NCBI RefSeq assembly: GCF_000611675.1 | Contig: NZ_JATV01000020.1 | Span: forward strand, 1-39,538 | DNA length: 39,538 nucleotides | From: Flavobacterium succinicans LMG 10402 | GTDB taxonomy: Bacteria; Bacteroidota; Bacteroidia; Flavobacteriales; Flavobacteriaceae | Reading direction: 5' to 3' | In this document: positions 13,900-22,727 of the stretch, piece after piece | How positions within the stretch are numbered: the first letter of the stretch is position 1 | Layout: each line of letters starts with the position of its first letter | The notes under the pieces: model-generated | Seen by the model: only the letters and a program-made list of their open reading frames with translations | Told to the model about the DNA's origin: nothing | The model's database searches: none | Position numbers and translations under genes: made by a program

Positions 13900-15141
13900 T
13901 TAAAACATCAATCTCTGTTGCTTCGTTTCTTTTTTTAGAAGTAGATCTTCGAATTTTAGAGCTTCATATCCACTGTTTTGGATGCTATCAATATCTTCCA
14001 TACTTATTAATTCTCTTGGTGCTTTTTCTTCTTTCACAAATACATCCAACGCTTCATTCCATATGGTCAATAACCAATCAATTTTAGGATTCCATTCTGC
14101 TTGTTCGGCAAATGTTTTTAAAGAATACATACAGTTGGTCAATAAATACCATTTGAGTTGATTTTTGAAGGTGTATAAATCGTGATTAAAGAGACAATTT
14201 CGGTGACTATCCACACATTGTTCTTTAAGATCTTGATAAATCGTGGCCCATTTTTTTCTGTCAACTATTACGCCTTGCTGAATTATAAAATGAAAATAAT
14301 CAAAAGCATAAGGACGGTCTACTCTGGCCAATTCCCAATCATACAAAGCTATTGTGCCACCTTGTTGGTACTGATTCCAAGATGTAAAATCGCCTTGTGA
14401 AAAACTAAGCAGTACACTTTGTTTATTGGTTATCGTATTCAATAAAAATTCTATTTTATGCATTAAATTTTTAGGAATTCTATTGTCTTGAATCTCCAGA
14501 AAATCAGATTCTATTTGTCTATACCAAGGCCAATTTTCTACGGTAAGGGTGTGTTTTTTTATTGAAGCCAATTCATGCAACACTTTAAGATGGGCATCGT
14601 TAATTTTTGTGGTTCTTTTACCATCTTCAGAGACATCAGAAAGTTGAATGATATTGTGATTGACCAATCGTACTAAAGGAGTTATAAATCCTCTTGATGA
14701 TTGTTGTATTACCTTCAGAATTCTATATTCGTTCTCAATTAATTGTGTTGCATTTTCGGTGCTGGCAATTTTATAGAAAGTCTTATTGGCATACAAAACA
14801 GCTTTGTCGTTTGTCCCTGAGCTACCAGTAAATAAAGCCCAATTACTTTTACAATCGAATAGAGGATTTTCGTTAACTGTATAGAACCATTTTTTTTGTT
14901 TAAAAAAAAAGCGTTGTAAGTGTAAGGAAAAAATAACCTGAATCCATTTTCTAAAAAGCCAAGAATTAATGCTGTCAGCATAGTGGAATTTTAGGAATAA
15001 AGGATCGTTGTTCTCAGAATTCCAAATCCATCTTGGTGAACCATCACGGTTATCGATGGTTGAAAGTTGGATACTCTCTTCATTTCCATTTATTTTTTTG
15101 GGTGATAAATGGTAGCCGGTTTGTTGTAAAATAGTTTTCAT
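13900..15141 (-). CDS. Phosphotransferase (APH-like kinase fold) protein
   Basis: 413 residues. The C-terminal half has the aminoglycoside-phosphotransferase/choline-kinase pattern: a catalytic-loop Asp in LSFSQGDFTSWNQ (the usual HGD is QGD here) and the metal-binding IALYDWELARVDRPYAFDYFHF. The N-terminal 170 residues contain SGTNDKAVLYANKTFYKIA, which could form the ATP-binding lobe. Proteins like this occur in polysaccharide loci, where they may phosphorylate a sugar or lipid-linked intermediate; the substrate is not known. No signal peptide. The presence of two GT4 genes downstream supports a glycan role. Confidence 0.7.
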   Translation of the reverse strand: MKTILQQTGYHLSPKKINGNEESIQLSTIDNRDGSPRWIWNSENNDPLFLKFHYADSINSWLFRKWIQVIFSLHLQRFFFKQKKWFYTVNENPLFDCKSNWALFTGSSGTNDKAVLYANKTFYKIASTENATQLIENEYRILKVIQQSSRGFITPLVRLVNHNIIQLSDVSEDGKRTTKINDAHLKVLHELASIKKHTLTVENWPWYRQIESDFLEIQDNRIPKNLMHKIEFLLNTITNKQSVLLSFSQGDFTSWNQYQQGGTIALYDWELARVDRPYAFDYFHFIIQQGVIVDRKKWATIYQDLKEQCVDSHRNCLFNHDLYTFKNQLKWYLLTNCMYSLKTFAEQAEWNPKIDWLLTIWNEALDVFVKEEKAPRELISMEDIDSIQNSGYEALKFEDLLLKKETKQQRLMF

Positions 15142-15480
15142 TTTTATGCTTTTGGGTAATACAACTGTTTGGAAAACTATGCCAAAAATAAAAACCTAGA
15201 TTTTACAAGGGTTTTGTCTGTTTTTGAGAGCATTTTTTTTCCATATTTTGGAAAAAAATCGTTTTTTGGAATTTTTTTAAATAGAACCAGTCGGATTTTT
15301 TTGAGAAATTGGTTTTGAGCTGAAGTAAGGTGTGTTTGATGAAAATAGAGATCTTGACAATTGATACTATAATTGCTTTGGTCTAATACTCCAAATTACG
15401 TAAACGAAATCATGCTCATTAGAATCAGATTTCTAATGAGCATGAGTCGAGTTTCTTTGTATTTTAAAGTCGATACTACA
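15142..15480 (-). promoter_or_regulatory. 339-bp intergenic region upstream of the phosphotransferase gene
   Basis: No gene seen. On the minus strand a -7-like TATTTTTG lies at 15190-15183 with a TTG 15 bp further up (15208-15206), shorter than the usual 17-23 bp. A TTGGCATAG word at 15186-15178 recurs at 16319-16311 and 12165-12157. Poly-A/T tracts fill 15215-15310. The far end carries the hairpin at 15411-15444. Confidence 0.35.
15411..15444 (-). terminator. Perfect 14-bp hairpin after the small secreted protein gene
   Basis: CATGCTCATTAGAA pairs fully with TTCTAATGAGCATG around a 6-nt loop, 37 bp beyond the stop of the upstream minus-strand gene. The following T tract is poor (ATTTCGTTT), so it is either a weak terminator or an mRNA-stabilising structure. 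Confidence 0.6.
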
Positions 15481-15834
15481 TTAGTTGAGTTGTGCTAATA
15501 CTTTTCCTTTCTTTATAGAAAAAGGATGTTCTGTACTTTCATTATAAAAAAGCAAAGGTTCTTTTTTAGAAAGTAATTGTAAATCAGTGAGTTTATAAAG
15601 ACCTTTTATCCCCACAAAAGTACCATCTATTTCTACTGAGAAACTTCTGGAAAGTTTAGTGCAAATCGTATAGTTTTTGAGGTACATTTCTTTGTTTAAA
15701 GGGATTTCAAAAGATTTGAACTCTTTAATTTCGGTTCCAGTTAGTTTGTTTTGGTTTTTGTATTCCAAAATGGTATAGGATTTGTAACTGCTTAAAAGTA
15801 GAAGCAATAGCACTAATGGTATTAATGTTTTCAT
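15481..15834 (-). CDS. Small secreted protein of unknown function
   Basis: 117 residues, not recognised. A signal peptide or membrane anchor is clear (KTLIPLVLLLLLLSSYKSY). The rest is a small, beta-rich, lysine-rich domain with one cysteine (TICTKL). The ending FSIKKGKVLAQLN shows no known motif. It starts 21 bp after the single-receiver response regulator and is very probably cotranscribed with it, so it may be an envelope output of the signalling cluster. Confidence 0.7.
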   Translation of the reverse strand: MKTLIPLVLLLLLLSSYKSYTILEYKNQNKLTGTEIKEFKSFEIPLNKEMYLKNYTICTKLSRSFSVEIDGTFVGIKGLYKLTDLQLLSKKEPLLFYNESTEHPFSIKKGKVLAQLN

Positions 15835-15855
15835 TTTTTATTGTAGGATATTGAT

Positions 15856-16290
15856 TTAAAAAATACTCATGAGGCGTTTGAATATTGTTGGATTTGAATA
15901 ATTAGTTTCTGTTTTTACTTGACTAATTTTATGTATAATTTGAGTCATTTTATCACAAACAAACGAGTTTTTGGTTATATAATCAAAAGCACCATATTTC
16001 AAAGCATCCACAGCGGTTTTGATATTTTCTTGACCTGAAACCATTACTACATATACATTGGGATTGTGTCGTTTGATTTTTTTCAAAACTTCAAATCCTG
16101 TCAAATCATCCATATTATAGTCTAGAAAAACAATATCTGGATTTTGATCGAGATTGTTTAGGCAATCTTTACCATTGCTGAAATAAGTAATGTCGGTATA
16201 GTTAAGGTTGGAGAGATATTGTTCATAGACATTGGCACAAAAAATATCATCGTCTACAATAAAGAATTTGAATTGAGTTGGATTTTTCAT
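15856..16290 (-). CDS. Single-domain response regulator (CheY-like)
   Basis: 144 residues, essentially one receiver domain. The acidic pocket is VDDD (12-15), the phosphoacceptor is D57 in VFLDYNM, the switch Ser is in VMVSGQEN, and the Lys is in YITKN. No DNA-binding or enzymatic output domain follows, only a 30-residue helical tail. It closely resembles the receiver of the sigma54 regulator at 21378-22727 (both share GK-CLNNL, SGQE and AxDYI patterns). The two may therefore compete for one HPt donor, or this one acts as a phosphate sink or binds a partner protein. Its upstream region holds a candidate sigma54 promoter. Confidence 0.92.
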   Translation of the reverse strand: MKNPTQFKFFIVDDDIFCANVYEQYLSNLNYTDITYFSNGKDCLNNLDQNPDIVFLDYNMDDLTGFEVLKKIKRHNPNVYVVMVSGQENIKTAVDALKYGAFDYITKNSFVCDKMTQIIHKISQVKTETNYSNPTIFKRLMSIF

Positions 16291-16312
16291 AGTATACTAT
16301 TTTAAATAAACT

Positions 16313-16330
16313 ATGCCAATTCCGAGCCAA
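16313..16330 (-). promoter_or_regulatory. Candidate sigma54 (-24/-12) promoter
   Basis: On the minus strand TTGGCTCGGAATTGGCAT has GG and GC exactly 10 bp apart, as required for RpoN promoters (consensus TTGGCAC, N5, TTGC). It differs from consensus in the -12 TTGC (TGGC here). It lies 23 bp before the start of the response regulator gene and right after a terminator. A sigma54-dependent activator is encoded in the same cluster. Confidence 0.45.
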
Positions 16331-16369
16331 AAAGCACCAACCCCCATAAATAAAAGGATTGGTGCTTTT
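16330..16369 (-). terminator. Rho-independent terminator after the hybrid kinase gene
   Basis: AAAAGCACCAA/TTGGTGCTTTT arms, 11 bp with an 18-nt loop that can pair further (CCC with GG), and a T run on the minus strand. It separates the kinase operon from the response regulator gene. Confidence 0.8.
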
Positions 16370-16415
16370 GGGCTTGTGCTTTTTGTCCAAAATATGGAAA
16401 ATCATTCCAATTAAG

Positions 16416-19400
16416 TTACTTTTTTAATTCGTTTTTTTGAAGTTGCGTAATGGCTAGCGTTAAAACGAGTTTGATGTTATGAAGTAAAGCTTTAACTTCT
16501 TGTGGGTTTGTTTTTATTGCTTTTTCTAGTGTTGCAATGTCTTTCAAGACGTTACTTATTCCCAGACTTTCCACACTCGGTTTTACTTTGTGTATCAAAA
16601 GGTTGATTTTAGTAAAGTTGTTTTCTTGTAGTGCGACATCTAAATCCATGAGGATTTGAGAAGTTTGCTCTACAAATATGGTGATCATTTTTTGTACAAA
16701 ATCTTCATTGCCTCTACTCAAATTTCTCAATACACCAAGATTATAAATTTTTGAAATACGGTCTGTTGTTTTAAATGACGAACTATTTTTTGGGCGGTTT
16801 ACAGTGAGTTTTGCAATAGTTTCTACCAATAAAAATTCATCAAAAGGTTTGGTTACATAGTCATCCATGCCTGCATTTTTGCAGTTTTCTATTTCTGATT
16901 TGAAGGCATTAGCGGTCAAAGCGATAATAGGAGTATTGAGTTTGAATTCGTTTCGTATAATTTTTGTAGCTTCAATTCCATCCATTTCTGGCATTTGGAT
17001 ATCCATCAAAATGATATCAAAGGTTTGACATTTCAAAATTTCGAGTGCTTCGACTCCGTTTTCGGCTTCGGTTACTGCACAATTAAAATACTGCATCGAA
17101 TTTTGAAGTACCATTCGATTCATTTTGTTGTCTTCTACCAATAAAATCGAAAGTCCTGAAATGTTTACATTGAGTTCCTTGTGGGGTTCTTTTACTTTGT
17201 CTGGACTTCCTTTTTCTAAAGGGAGTGTAATAAAAAAAGTAGTCCCGATGCCTTTTTCGCTTTCTATTTTTATGTCGCCATGCATTAACGTTACCAATTC
17301 TTTGGTTATGGCCATTCCTAAACCTGTTCCTCCAAATTTTCTTGTAACGGCTTTGTCTTCTTGAGAAAATTTCTTGAAAATGGTTTCGATGTAGTCTTGA
17401 TCCATTCCAATTCCAGTATCTGTAATTTTGATTTGAATTTTCTGAAAATTGGCTTGATCAGCTATGACTTCGCATTTCAAATCGATTCTGCCTTTGTGTG
17501 TAAATTTCAATGAGTTACCTACTAAATTGAATAGAATTTGTTCTATTCGTAACGAATCGGCTTTCAATACTGGATGAATTTTTGTGTCAATACTAGCAGA
17601 AAGTCTCAATCCTTTTTGTTTGGCTAAGGGTTGTAAAACTTTGATCACTTTATCTATTGATACTTCAAAATAGAAATCTTCATTTTCGAGTTCCATTTCG
17701 CCAGCTTCAATTTTAGAAATGTCTAAAATGTTATTGAGAATGGCTAGTAAATGTCGGGAAGCAATTGTGCTATTATCAATGTATTTTTTTTGTAAATCCG
17801 TAAGATCTTGTTTGCCCAATTCTCTCAAAAAACCAATGATTGCGTTAAGAGGTGTTCGTATTTCATGGCTCATATTGGCCAAGAAAACTTCTTTAGCTTT
17901 GGAGGCTTCTTCTGCTTTTAGTTTTTGTTGGTTGAGTTCGATTTCGAGTTGTTTTTGCTCGGTTATATCGAGGTGAATCCCTACAGAGCCTACTAAATTT
18001 CCTTGATCGTCATAGTTAGGAGCGCCGCTTATGGCCCACCATTTGAGTTCACCATTTTTATCTTTTATGGGAATTTGGTACACATCTGACACCCCTTTTT
18101 GGCGAAGTTCTTTTTTTTGGTTCATGATGTCAAAATGCTCACCAAAAACAAATATTTCTGACGGATTTTTGCCTATCAAATCTTCTATATCATAACCAGA
18201 CATTGTTGCAAAACTTTGATTGGTAAACTGAATGATCTCTTGATTATCTACTTCTATAAGTCCTAGATTCATATTAGAGATAATGTTGCGGTATTTTTCT
18301 TCTTGGTACTTGAGTTTGTTTTCTGCTTTTTTTCGTTCGGAAATATCCTGAATGAAGGAACAAAAAAATAGTTCTCCTTTTTCCTTTAAAGGTATAATCG
18401 CAATTTCTATTGGAAATTCTTCTCCTTGTCGGTTATAGGCGGGGAGTTCAATGTTTTTATTCAATACAGGGCCTTCTCCAGTGGATATGTAATGTTTTAT
18501 ACCTGCATTATGACCTTGATGATGTTGTTTTGGAATAATGGTTTCGGTTAGGGTTTTGCCCATAACTTCTTCTTTTTTCCATCCAAAAATGACTTCAGCT
18601 TGATTGTTCCAAAACGTTATTTTTCCTTTTTTGTCAATATTGATAATTGCATTTAGTGAAGCATTCATGATGTTGCGGTTGCGCTCTTCACTTTGCTCTA
18701 ATAAATTTCGATTATGAATACGCTGAGTAACATCTGTATATTTCCATAGGTGTCCTTTGTATTCTTGTGAAATAATGATGGGAATATAATCTCTTTCGTA
18801 AAAAAGGTTGTCTTTGGTCTCTATTAATTCTTGAACTACTAATTGCTTCTCGTCGATGATTTTGTTAATGCGTTCAACAAATTGTTTTTCATTCTTAAAG
18901 ATAAGTTTGGTGCTGCGAATTAATTCTCTACAATCTTGTCCAATCATTTCGCTAGGCGAAAGGGTAATGTTACGCATGTCACAAAAGAGTTGATTGGTAA
19001 ACACAATTTTGCGATTCATATCTTCAACCATGATGCCTGATTGTAGATTTGCCAAGAGTGTTTGAAGTAGCACTAAATTTTCTGAGAGCTGGTTTTCGGC
19101 TTCTTTTCTTTTGGAAATATCTTGAAGGAAAGCACAGAAAAACGTTTCGTCGTTTTGAGTAATTGGGATGATCGATATTTCGGCCAAAAATTCGTTGCCC
19201 GATTGATGCACACCAATGAGCTCAACATGTTTGTTCAAAAAATCGTTATGACCTTCTGTTAAATATTGATAAATTGAGTATTCCCATTGTGCCTTGTTGC
19301 GCTCTGGAATCATAAATTCGGTAAACACTCTACCCAAAACTTCTTCAGAAGTATAGCCAAATGTAGCAGTAGCTTGATCGTTCCAAAACGTTATTTTTCC

Positions 19401-20228
19401 TTTGTCGTCAACGGTTACAATGGCATTTAGCGAGGAGTTCATTACAATACGGCTGCGTTGTTCACTTTGTGCTAATAATATTTGATTTTCTATACGTTGG
19501 GTAACATCAGTATATTTCCAAAGATGTCCTTTGTACTCTTCTGCAATGAATACGGGAATATAGTCGCGCTCAAAAAAACGACCATCTACCATTTCTAATA
19601 GTTCGTTGGTCATTATTTCCTTATCGATTAAAATTTTGGTTATTCCTTCTTTAAAGCATTCTGGATCTTTAAACAAGTGTTTGGATTGTTCTGCAGAATT
19701 GGTACAATCTAAACCCACCATATCGTCTGGGTTTACTGGTATTGAAAACATATTGCAAAACAATTGATTAGTAAAAAGAATCTTTCTGTTTTCATCTTCT
19801 ACCAAAATACCAGATCGTAGGTTGGCCAAAAGAGTTTTTAAGAGTTCAACGGTTCGTGAAAGATGTTTTTCGGTGTTTTTTCGCTTCTCGATTTGTTGGT
19901 TCAAGTATTTCGAAATGAATATAATATCATCCACTTCATCCTCAGGTTTTAAGTTCTTGTAGTCGTCTTCAAGCGCTTCAAGACTATCATATAAATTAGC
20001 AATAGATTGCTGTTTGAGTTCATATTCTTTCTTAAGATTTTGATGAATTTCATGGTATTCTTTTTCGCTTTCTTTAAAAGAATGATTCATTAAATCTCGG
20101 TCTCTTTCATAAGCAGCATAGGAGCCGTTTACGGCATTCAAAAAGGCCATCATTGATGGGTTTTGCATGCAATCAGGCGAAAGGTGTTTGTTGATTTGCT
20201 TTTGTAACAGTTTATGAAGAGTAGTCAT
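16416..20228 (-). CDS. Hybrid sensor histidine kinase with five PAS domains, REC and HPt
   Basis: 1270 residues, cytoplasmic (no membrane segment). Order: N-terminal coiled coil (about 45-125), PAS1 (130-245), PAS2 (255-375), PAS3 (385-500), PAS4 (510-635), PAS5 (645-760), HisKA with H788 in MSHEIRTPLNA, HATPase with N905, DTGIG (937-941) and GTGLG (967-971), receiver with D1076 in ILMDIQMPEMDG, and HPt with H1213 in LLIHKVKPS. PAS1-2 and PAS3-4 are a duplicated two-domain module: both contain EYKGHLWKYTDVTQRI and LNAI...KGKITFWN. The complete H-D-H relay points to an external receiver as final target, most simply D54 of the sigma54 regulator upstream. It starts 3 bp after the FIST gene. The sensed signal is unknown. 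Confidence 0.95.
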   Translation of the reverse strand: MTTLHKLLQKQINKHLSPDCMQNPSMMAFLNAVNGSYAAYERDRDLMNHSFKESEKEYHEIHQNLKKEYELKQQSIANLYDSLEALEDDYKNLKPEDEVDDIIFISKYLNQQIEKRKNTEKHLSRTVELLKTLLANLRSGILVEDENRKILFTNQLFCNMFSIPVNPDDMVGLDCTNSAEQSKHLFKDPECFKEGITKILIDKEIMTNELLEMVDGRFFERDYIPVFIAEEYKGHLWKYTDVTQRIENQILLAQSEQRSRIVMNSSLNAIVTVDDKGKITFWNDQATATFGYTSEEVLGRVFTEFMIPERNKAQWEYSIYQYLTEGHNDFLNKHVELIGVHQSGNEFLAEISIIPITQNDETFFCAFLQDISKRKEAENQLSENLVLLQTLLANLQSGIMVEDMNRKIVFTNQLFCDMRNITLSPSEMIGQDCRELIRSTKLIFKNEKQFVERINKIIDEKQLVVQELIETKDNLFYERDYIPIIISQEYKGHLWKYTDVTQRIHNRNLLEQSEERNRNIMNASLNAIINIDKKGKITFWNNQAEVIFGWKKEEVMGKTLTETIIPKQHHQGHNAGIKHYISTGEGPVLNKNIELPAYNRQGEEFPIEIAIIPLKEKGELFFCSFIQDISERKKAENKLKYQEEKYRNIISNMNLGLIEVDNQEIIQFTNQSFATMSGYDIEDLIGKNPSEIFVFGEHFDIMNQKKELRQKGVSDVYQIPIKDKNGELKWWAISGAPNYDDQGNLVGSVGIHLDITEQKQLEIELNQQKLKAEEASKAKEVFLANMSHEIRTPLNAIIGFLRELGKQDLTDLQKKYIDNSTIASRHLLAILNNILDISKIEAGEMELENEDFYFEVSIDKVIKVLQPLAKQKGLRLSASIDTKIHPVLKADSLRIEQILFNLVGNSLKFTHKGRIDLKCEVIADQANFQKIQIKITDTGIGMDQDYIETIFKKFSQEDKAVTRKFGGTGLGMAITKELVTLMHGDIKIESEKGIGTTFFITLPLEKGSPDKVKEPHKELNVNISGLSILLVEDNKMNRMVLQNSMQYFNCAVTEAENGVEALEILKCQTFDIILMDIQMPEMDGIEATKIIRNEFKLNTPIIALTANAFKSEIENCKNAGMDDYVTKPFDEFLLVETIAKLTVNRPKNSSSFKTTDRISKIYNLGVLRNLSRGNEDFVQKMITIFVEQTSQILMDLDVALQENNFTKINLLIHKVKPSVESLGISNVLKDIATLEKAIKTNPQEVKALLHNIKLVLTLAITQLQKNELKK

Positions 20229-20231
20229 AAA

Positions 20232-21371
20232 TTAAAGTTCATTTAAACAAGTGATGGTCATGGTTTGATTGTGTAATTCACAACCCGAAAAAGGACGCAG
20301 TGGCGAAATTTCGCCATAAGAGTAGAAACCAGAGAGTAAAGTGGTATGATTAAAAATATCAGATACGGCTTCGACTTCTTCATCAATTCGATTGCCTAAA
20401 ATCACTTTTCGTCCCACACAGCTAATTAATATAGCTAGTTTAGGTGTCAATTCGTTCATGGTTAAGCAATTGTTAGCAGCATCACTAGCCGCATCTATGA
20501 TTTTGTCAAAGTTAGCTTTCATGAAACGTACTTTGCTGCCAAGGGGTATATCTCCAGCAAAAGTCATCGACTGTTTTTTTTCATCAATAGACAAAATCGT
20601 GCGTACAATAACATCATCTTTATCGTTTACTTTTATCGAAAGCGGGAACAATAAGGCAGAGCCAGGTAATTCCTCAGCGTATTTTCCTAAGTAGTTTTTG
20701 TATAGTTCTAATACATTTTTGTTGTCAATTTTATAGAGTACATTTTTGTAAGATTTTGTAACGGTACGTTCCAGTCCAAAGCTTTCCCATCCACCAATCG
20801 AGCTATGTGATATTTGTAGTTTTTCGCCGTAAAAACCTATAGCGATGATCTTTCCAGATGTGGGTAATTGGTTGATCCCTACATAGGTTTTTTCAAATTT
20901 TGTGCCATCTCCAGCCAAACCACCAGTTACTAAAATTTTGCCCTCTGTAGCTTCATTAATCCCTTTTACGAGTTCACTTCCGTTTGCTTTTCCGCCATCT
21001 GAAAGCACAAAGATTAGTTTATAATCTGCTGTAGGAAGTTGTGTTATTAATGCTTTTCCGGCATCAAAACTGTTACTATAATCATCAATATTGACTTCGG
21101 ATGTAGCAATTTTTGTGTTGTCAAACTGCATTGCTACAAGTGAAATGGTGTGGTCAAAAACCTCTGTATCAAATATTTCACCCGCTGATGAGGCCATAGC
21201 TAGAACTGCTTTGGGGAATTTTTCTCGAATGGCATTGTAATGAGACACATCCGAAACTAAGTCACTGGCACCAAACCCAATCACTAAATCAGCATCTTTT
21301 ATGGATAGTTGTTCATTGTTGATTTCTTTTATGAAGTCTTGTTTTTCGAATAAAAAGGAAGCTACTTTCAT
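20232..21371 (-). CDS. FIST domain signal-sensing protein
   Basis: 379 residues with a FIST N domain (about 25-215: VIGFGASDLVSD, AMASSAGEIFD, LVTGGLAGDG, IAIGFYG) and a FIST C domain (about 220-365: LYKNYLGKYAEELPGSALLFPL, FAGDIPLGSKVRFMKAN, GFYSYGEISP). FIST domains are sensory modules proposed to bind small ligands. The NosP group of FIST proteins binds heme, senses nitric oxide and controls a co-encoded hybrid kinase. The position here, between a sigma54 regulator (6 bp upstream) and a hybrid kinase (3 bp downstream), fits such a role. No heme ligand can be assigned from sequence alone. No signal peptide, so cytoplasmic. Confidence 0.9.
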   Translation of the reverse strand: MKVASFLFEKQDFIKEINNEQLSIKDADLVIGFGASDLVSDVSHYNAIREKFPKAVLAMASSAGEIFDTEVFDHTISLVAMQFDNTKIATSEVNIDDYSNSFDAGKALITQLPTADYKLIFVLSDGGKANGSELVKGINEATEGKILVTGGLAGDGTKFEKTYVGINQLPTSGKIIAIGFYGEKLQISHSSIGGWESFGLERTVTKSYKNVLYKIDNKNVLELYKNYLGKYAEELPGSALLFPLSIKVNDKDDVIVRTILSIDEKKQSMTFAGDIPLGSKVRFMKANFDKIIDAASDAANNCLTMNELTPKLAILISCVGRKVILGNRIDEEVEAVSDIFNHTTLLSGFYSYGEISPLRPFSGCELHNQTMTITCLNEL

Positions 21372-21377
21372 AGTTGG

Positions 21378-22727
21378 TTATTTTTTTAGTTCAACGGTTT
21401 GTAACAGGTTGTAAATTGTAGATTTTCCGATGTCTAATTTTTTGGCGGTTTTCAGTACATCGTTATTGTTTTTTTTCAAAAAATGAAGAATGATTTCATC
21501 AGTGTATTGCTTTAATGTTTTTTCTTGAGAGAGGAACAAATCATTCGAGTTGATGCTGTTAAAACTCAAGTCGTCATCTGAAATTTCGTTTTCATCACAC
21601 ATTACACAAGCCAAATCGATGACCGATTTTAATTCTCTAATGTTACCAGGAAAGGCATACTTTAAGAGTTTATCTTTGGCTGCTTTAGTTAAGGAAAGAG
21701 GTGACATTTTGTTTTCTTTCACAAACAAGTCTATAAAATGTTTGGCCAGAAGCAAAGTGTCATTTTCTCGTTCTCTTAGTGGAGGAAGTTCTATGGGCAA
21801 TCCGATGATTCTGTAATAAAGATCTTCTCTGAAATTTCCTTTTTTTACCTCTTGAGCCAAATCTTTGTGAGTAGCAATAATCAGGCGGGCATTAAATTTT
21901 ATTTTGGTAGTCCCACCAACACGCACGACTTCTCTTTCTTGCAACACGCGTAATAATTTGCTTTGTAAATTCAAATCCAATTCGGCTATTTCATCCAAAA
22001 AAATGGTACCACCGTCGGCTTGTTCAAATTTGCCACTTTTTCTATCATTAGCTCCAGTGAAAGCTCCTTTTTCGTGGCCAAAGAATTCGCTTTCTACTAA
22101 CTCTTTGGGTATTGCTGCCATATTTACGGCAATAAATGGTTTGTTTTTTCTATCGGAATTGTAATGAATGGCATTGGCAACAACTTCTTTTCCAGTTCCA
22201 GTTTCTCCTGTTATCGATACGTTGATATTGTTATTTATGGCTTTGTTTATTCTGTTAAAAACATTTTTGATTGCGCTGCTTTGACCGATAATAGTTTGTT
22301 CAAAACTAAATTTTTGCTCTAGTTTTTCTTTTAAAACAGCAACTTCTTGAGCAAGACTTCGGTTTTCGTTTATTTTTAAAATAGAATTCCAAAGTAAATC
22401 TTTGGTATGATTACTTTTTACAATATAATCAGTTGCGCCAGATTTTAAAAAATTAACGGCTACTTCAATATCCTCTTGACCACTAATGATGATGATCGGA
22501 ATAGTGTTGTTGATTTCTTTTATACGTTTAAGTAATATGTCGCCTGTAATATCTGGAAGACCAAAATCCAAACAAATAATAGCTGGTTTTAGATGCAAAT
22601 TATTAAGACATTCTTTGCCAGTGCCGTATAAAAAAACATTGAAATCTGGATTTAACTTTAGATGATATTTTAAAGTTTCTCCAAAGAAAGGGTCGTCTTC
22701 TACGATGAAAATTTTTAATTCGTCCAT
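21378..22727 (-). CDS. NtrC-family sigma54-dependent response regulator
   Basis: 449 residues in three parts. Receiver (1-120) with E10/D11/D12 pocket and phosphoacceptor D54. AAA+ domain (about 143-370) with Walker A GETGTGK (174-180), the sigma54-contacting loop GAFTGA (221-226) and Walker B TIFLDE (241-246). A short helix-turn-helix (about 420-445, VLKTAKKLDIGKSTIYNLL). The intact GAFTGA loop means it should activate RpoN promoters. It is first in the FIST-kinase operon and should be phosphorylated by the kinase's HPt domain. A likely target is the -24/-12 element at 16313-16330. Confidence 0.95.
   Translation of the reverse strand: MDELKIFIVEDDPFFGETLKYHLKLNPDFNVFLYGTGKECLNNLHLKPAIICLDFGLPDITGDILLKRIKEINNTIPIIIISGQEDIEVAVNFLKSGATDYIVKSNHTKDLLWNSILKINENRSLAQEVAVLKEKLEQKFSFEQTIIGQSSAIKNVFNRINKAINNNINVSITGETGTGKEVVANAIHYNSDRKNKPFIAVNMAAIPKELVESEFFGHEKGAFTGANDRKSGKFEQADGGTIFLDEIAELDLNLQSKLLRVLQEREVVRVGGTTKIKFNARLIIATHKDLAQEVKKGNFREDLYYRIIGLPIELPPLRERENDTLLLAKHFIDLFVKENKMSPLSLTKAAKDKLLKYAFPGNIRELKSVIDLACVMCDENEISDDDLSFNSINSNDLFLSQEKTLKQYTDEIILHFLKKNNNDVLKTAKKLDIGKSTIYNLLQTVELKK

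Noticed and set aside
15178..15208. Sigma54 promoter upstream of the phosphotransferase gene
   Set aside because: GG and GC are 12 bp apart rather than 10, so the strict RpoN spacing is not met.
15142..15480. Riboswitch or attenuator in the long gap before the phosphotransferase gene
   Set aside because: Apart from the terminal hairpin belonging to the previous gene, only poly-A/T tracts are seen; no recognised aptamer core.
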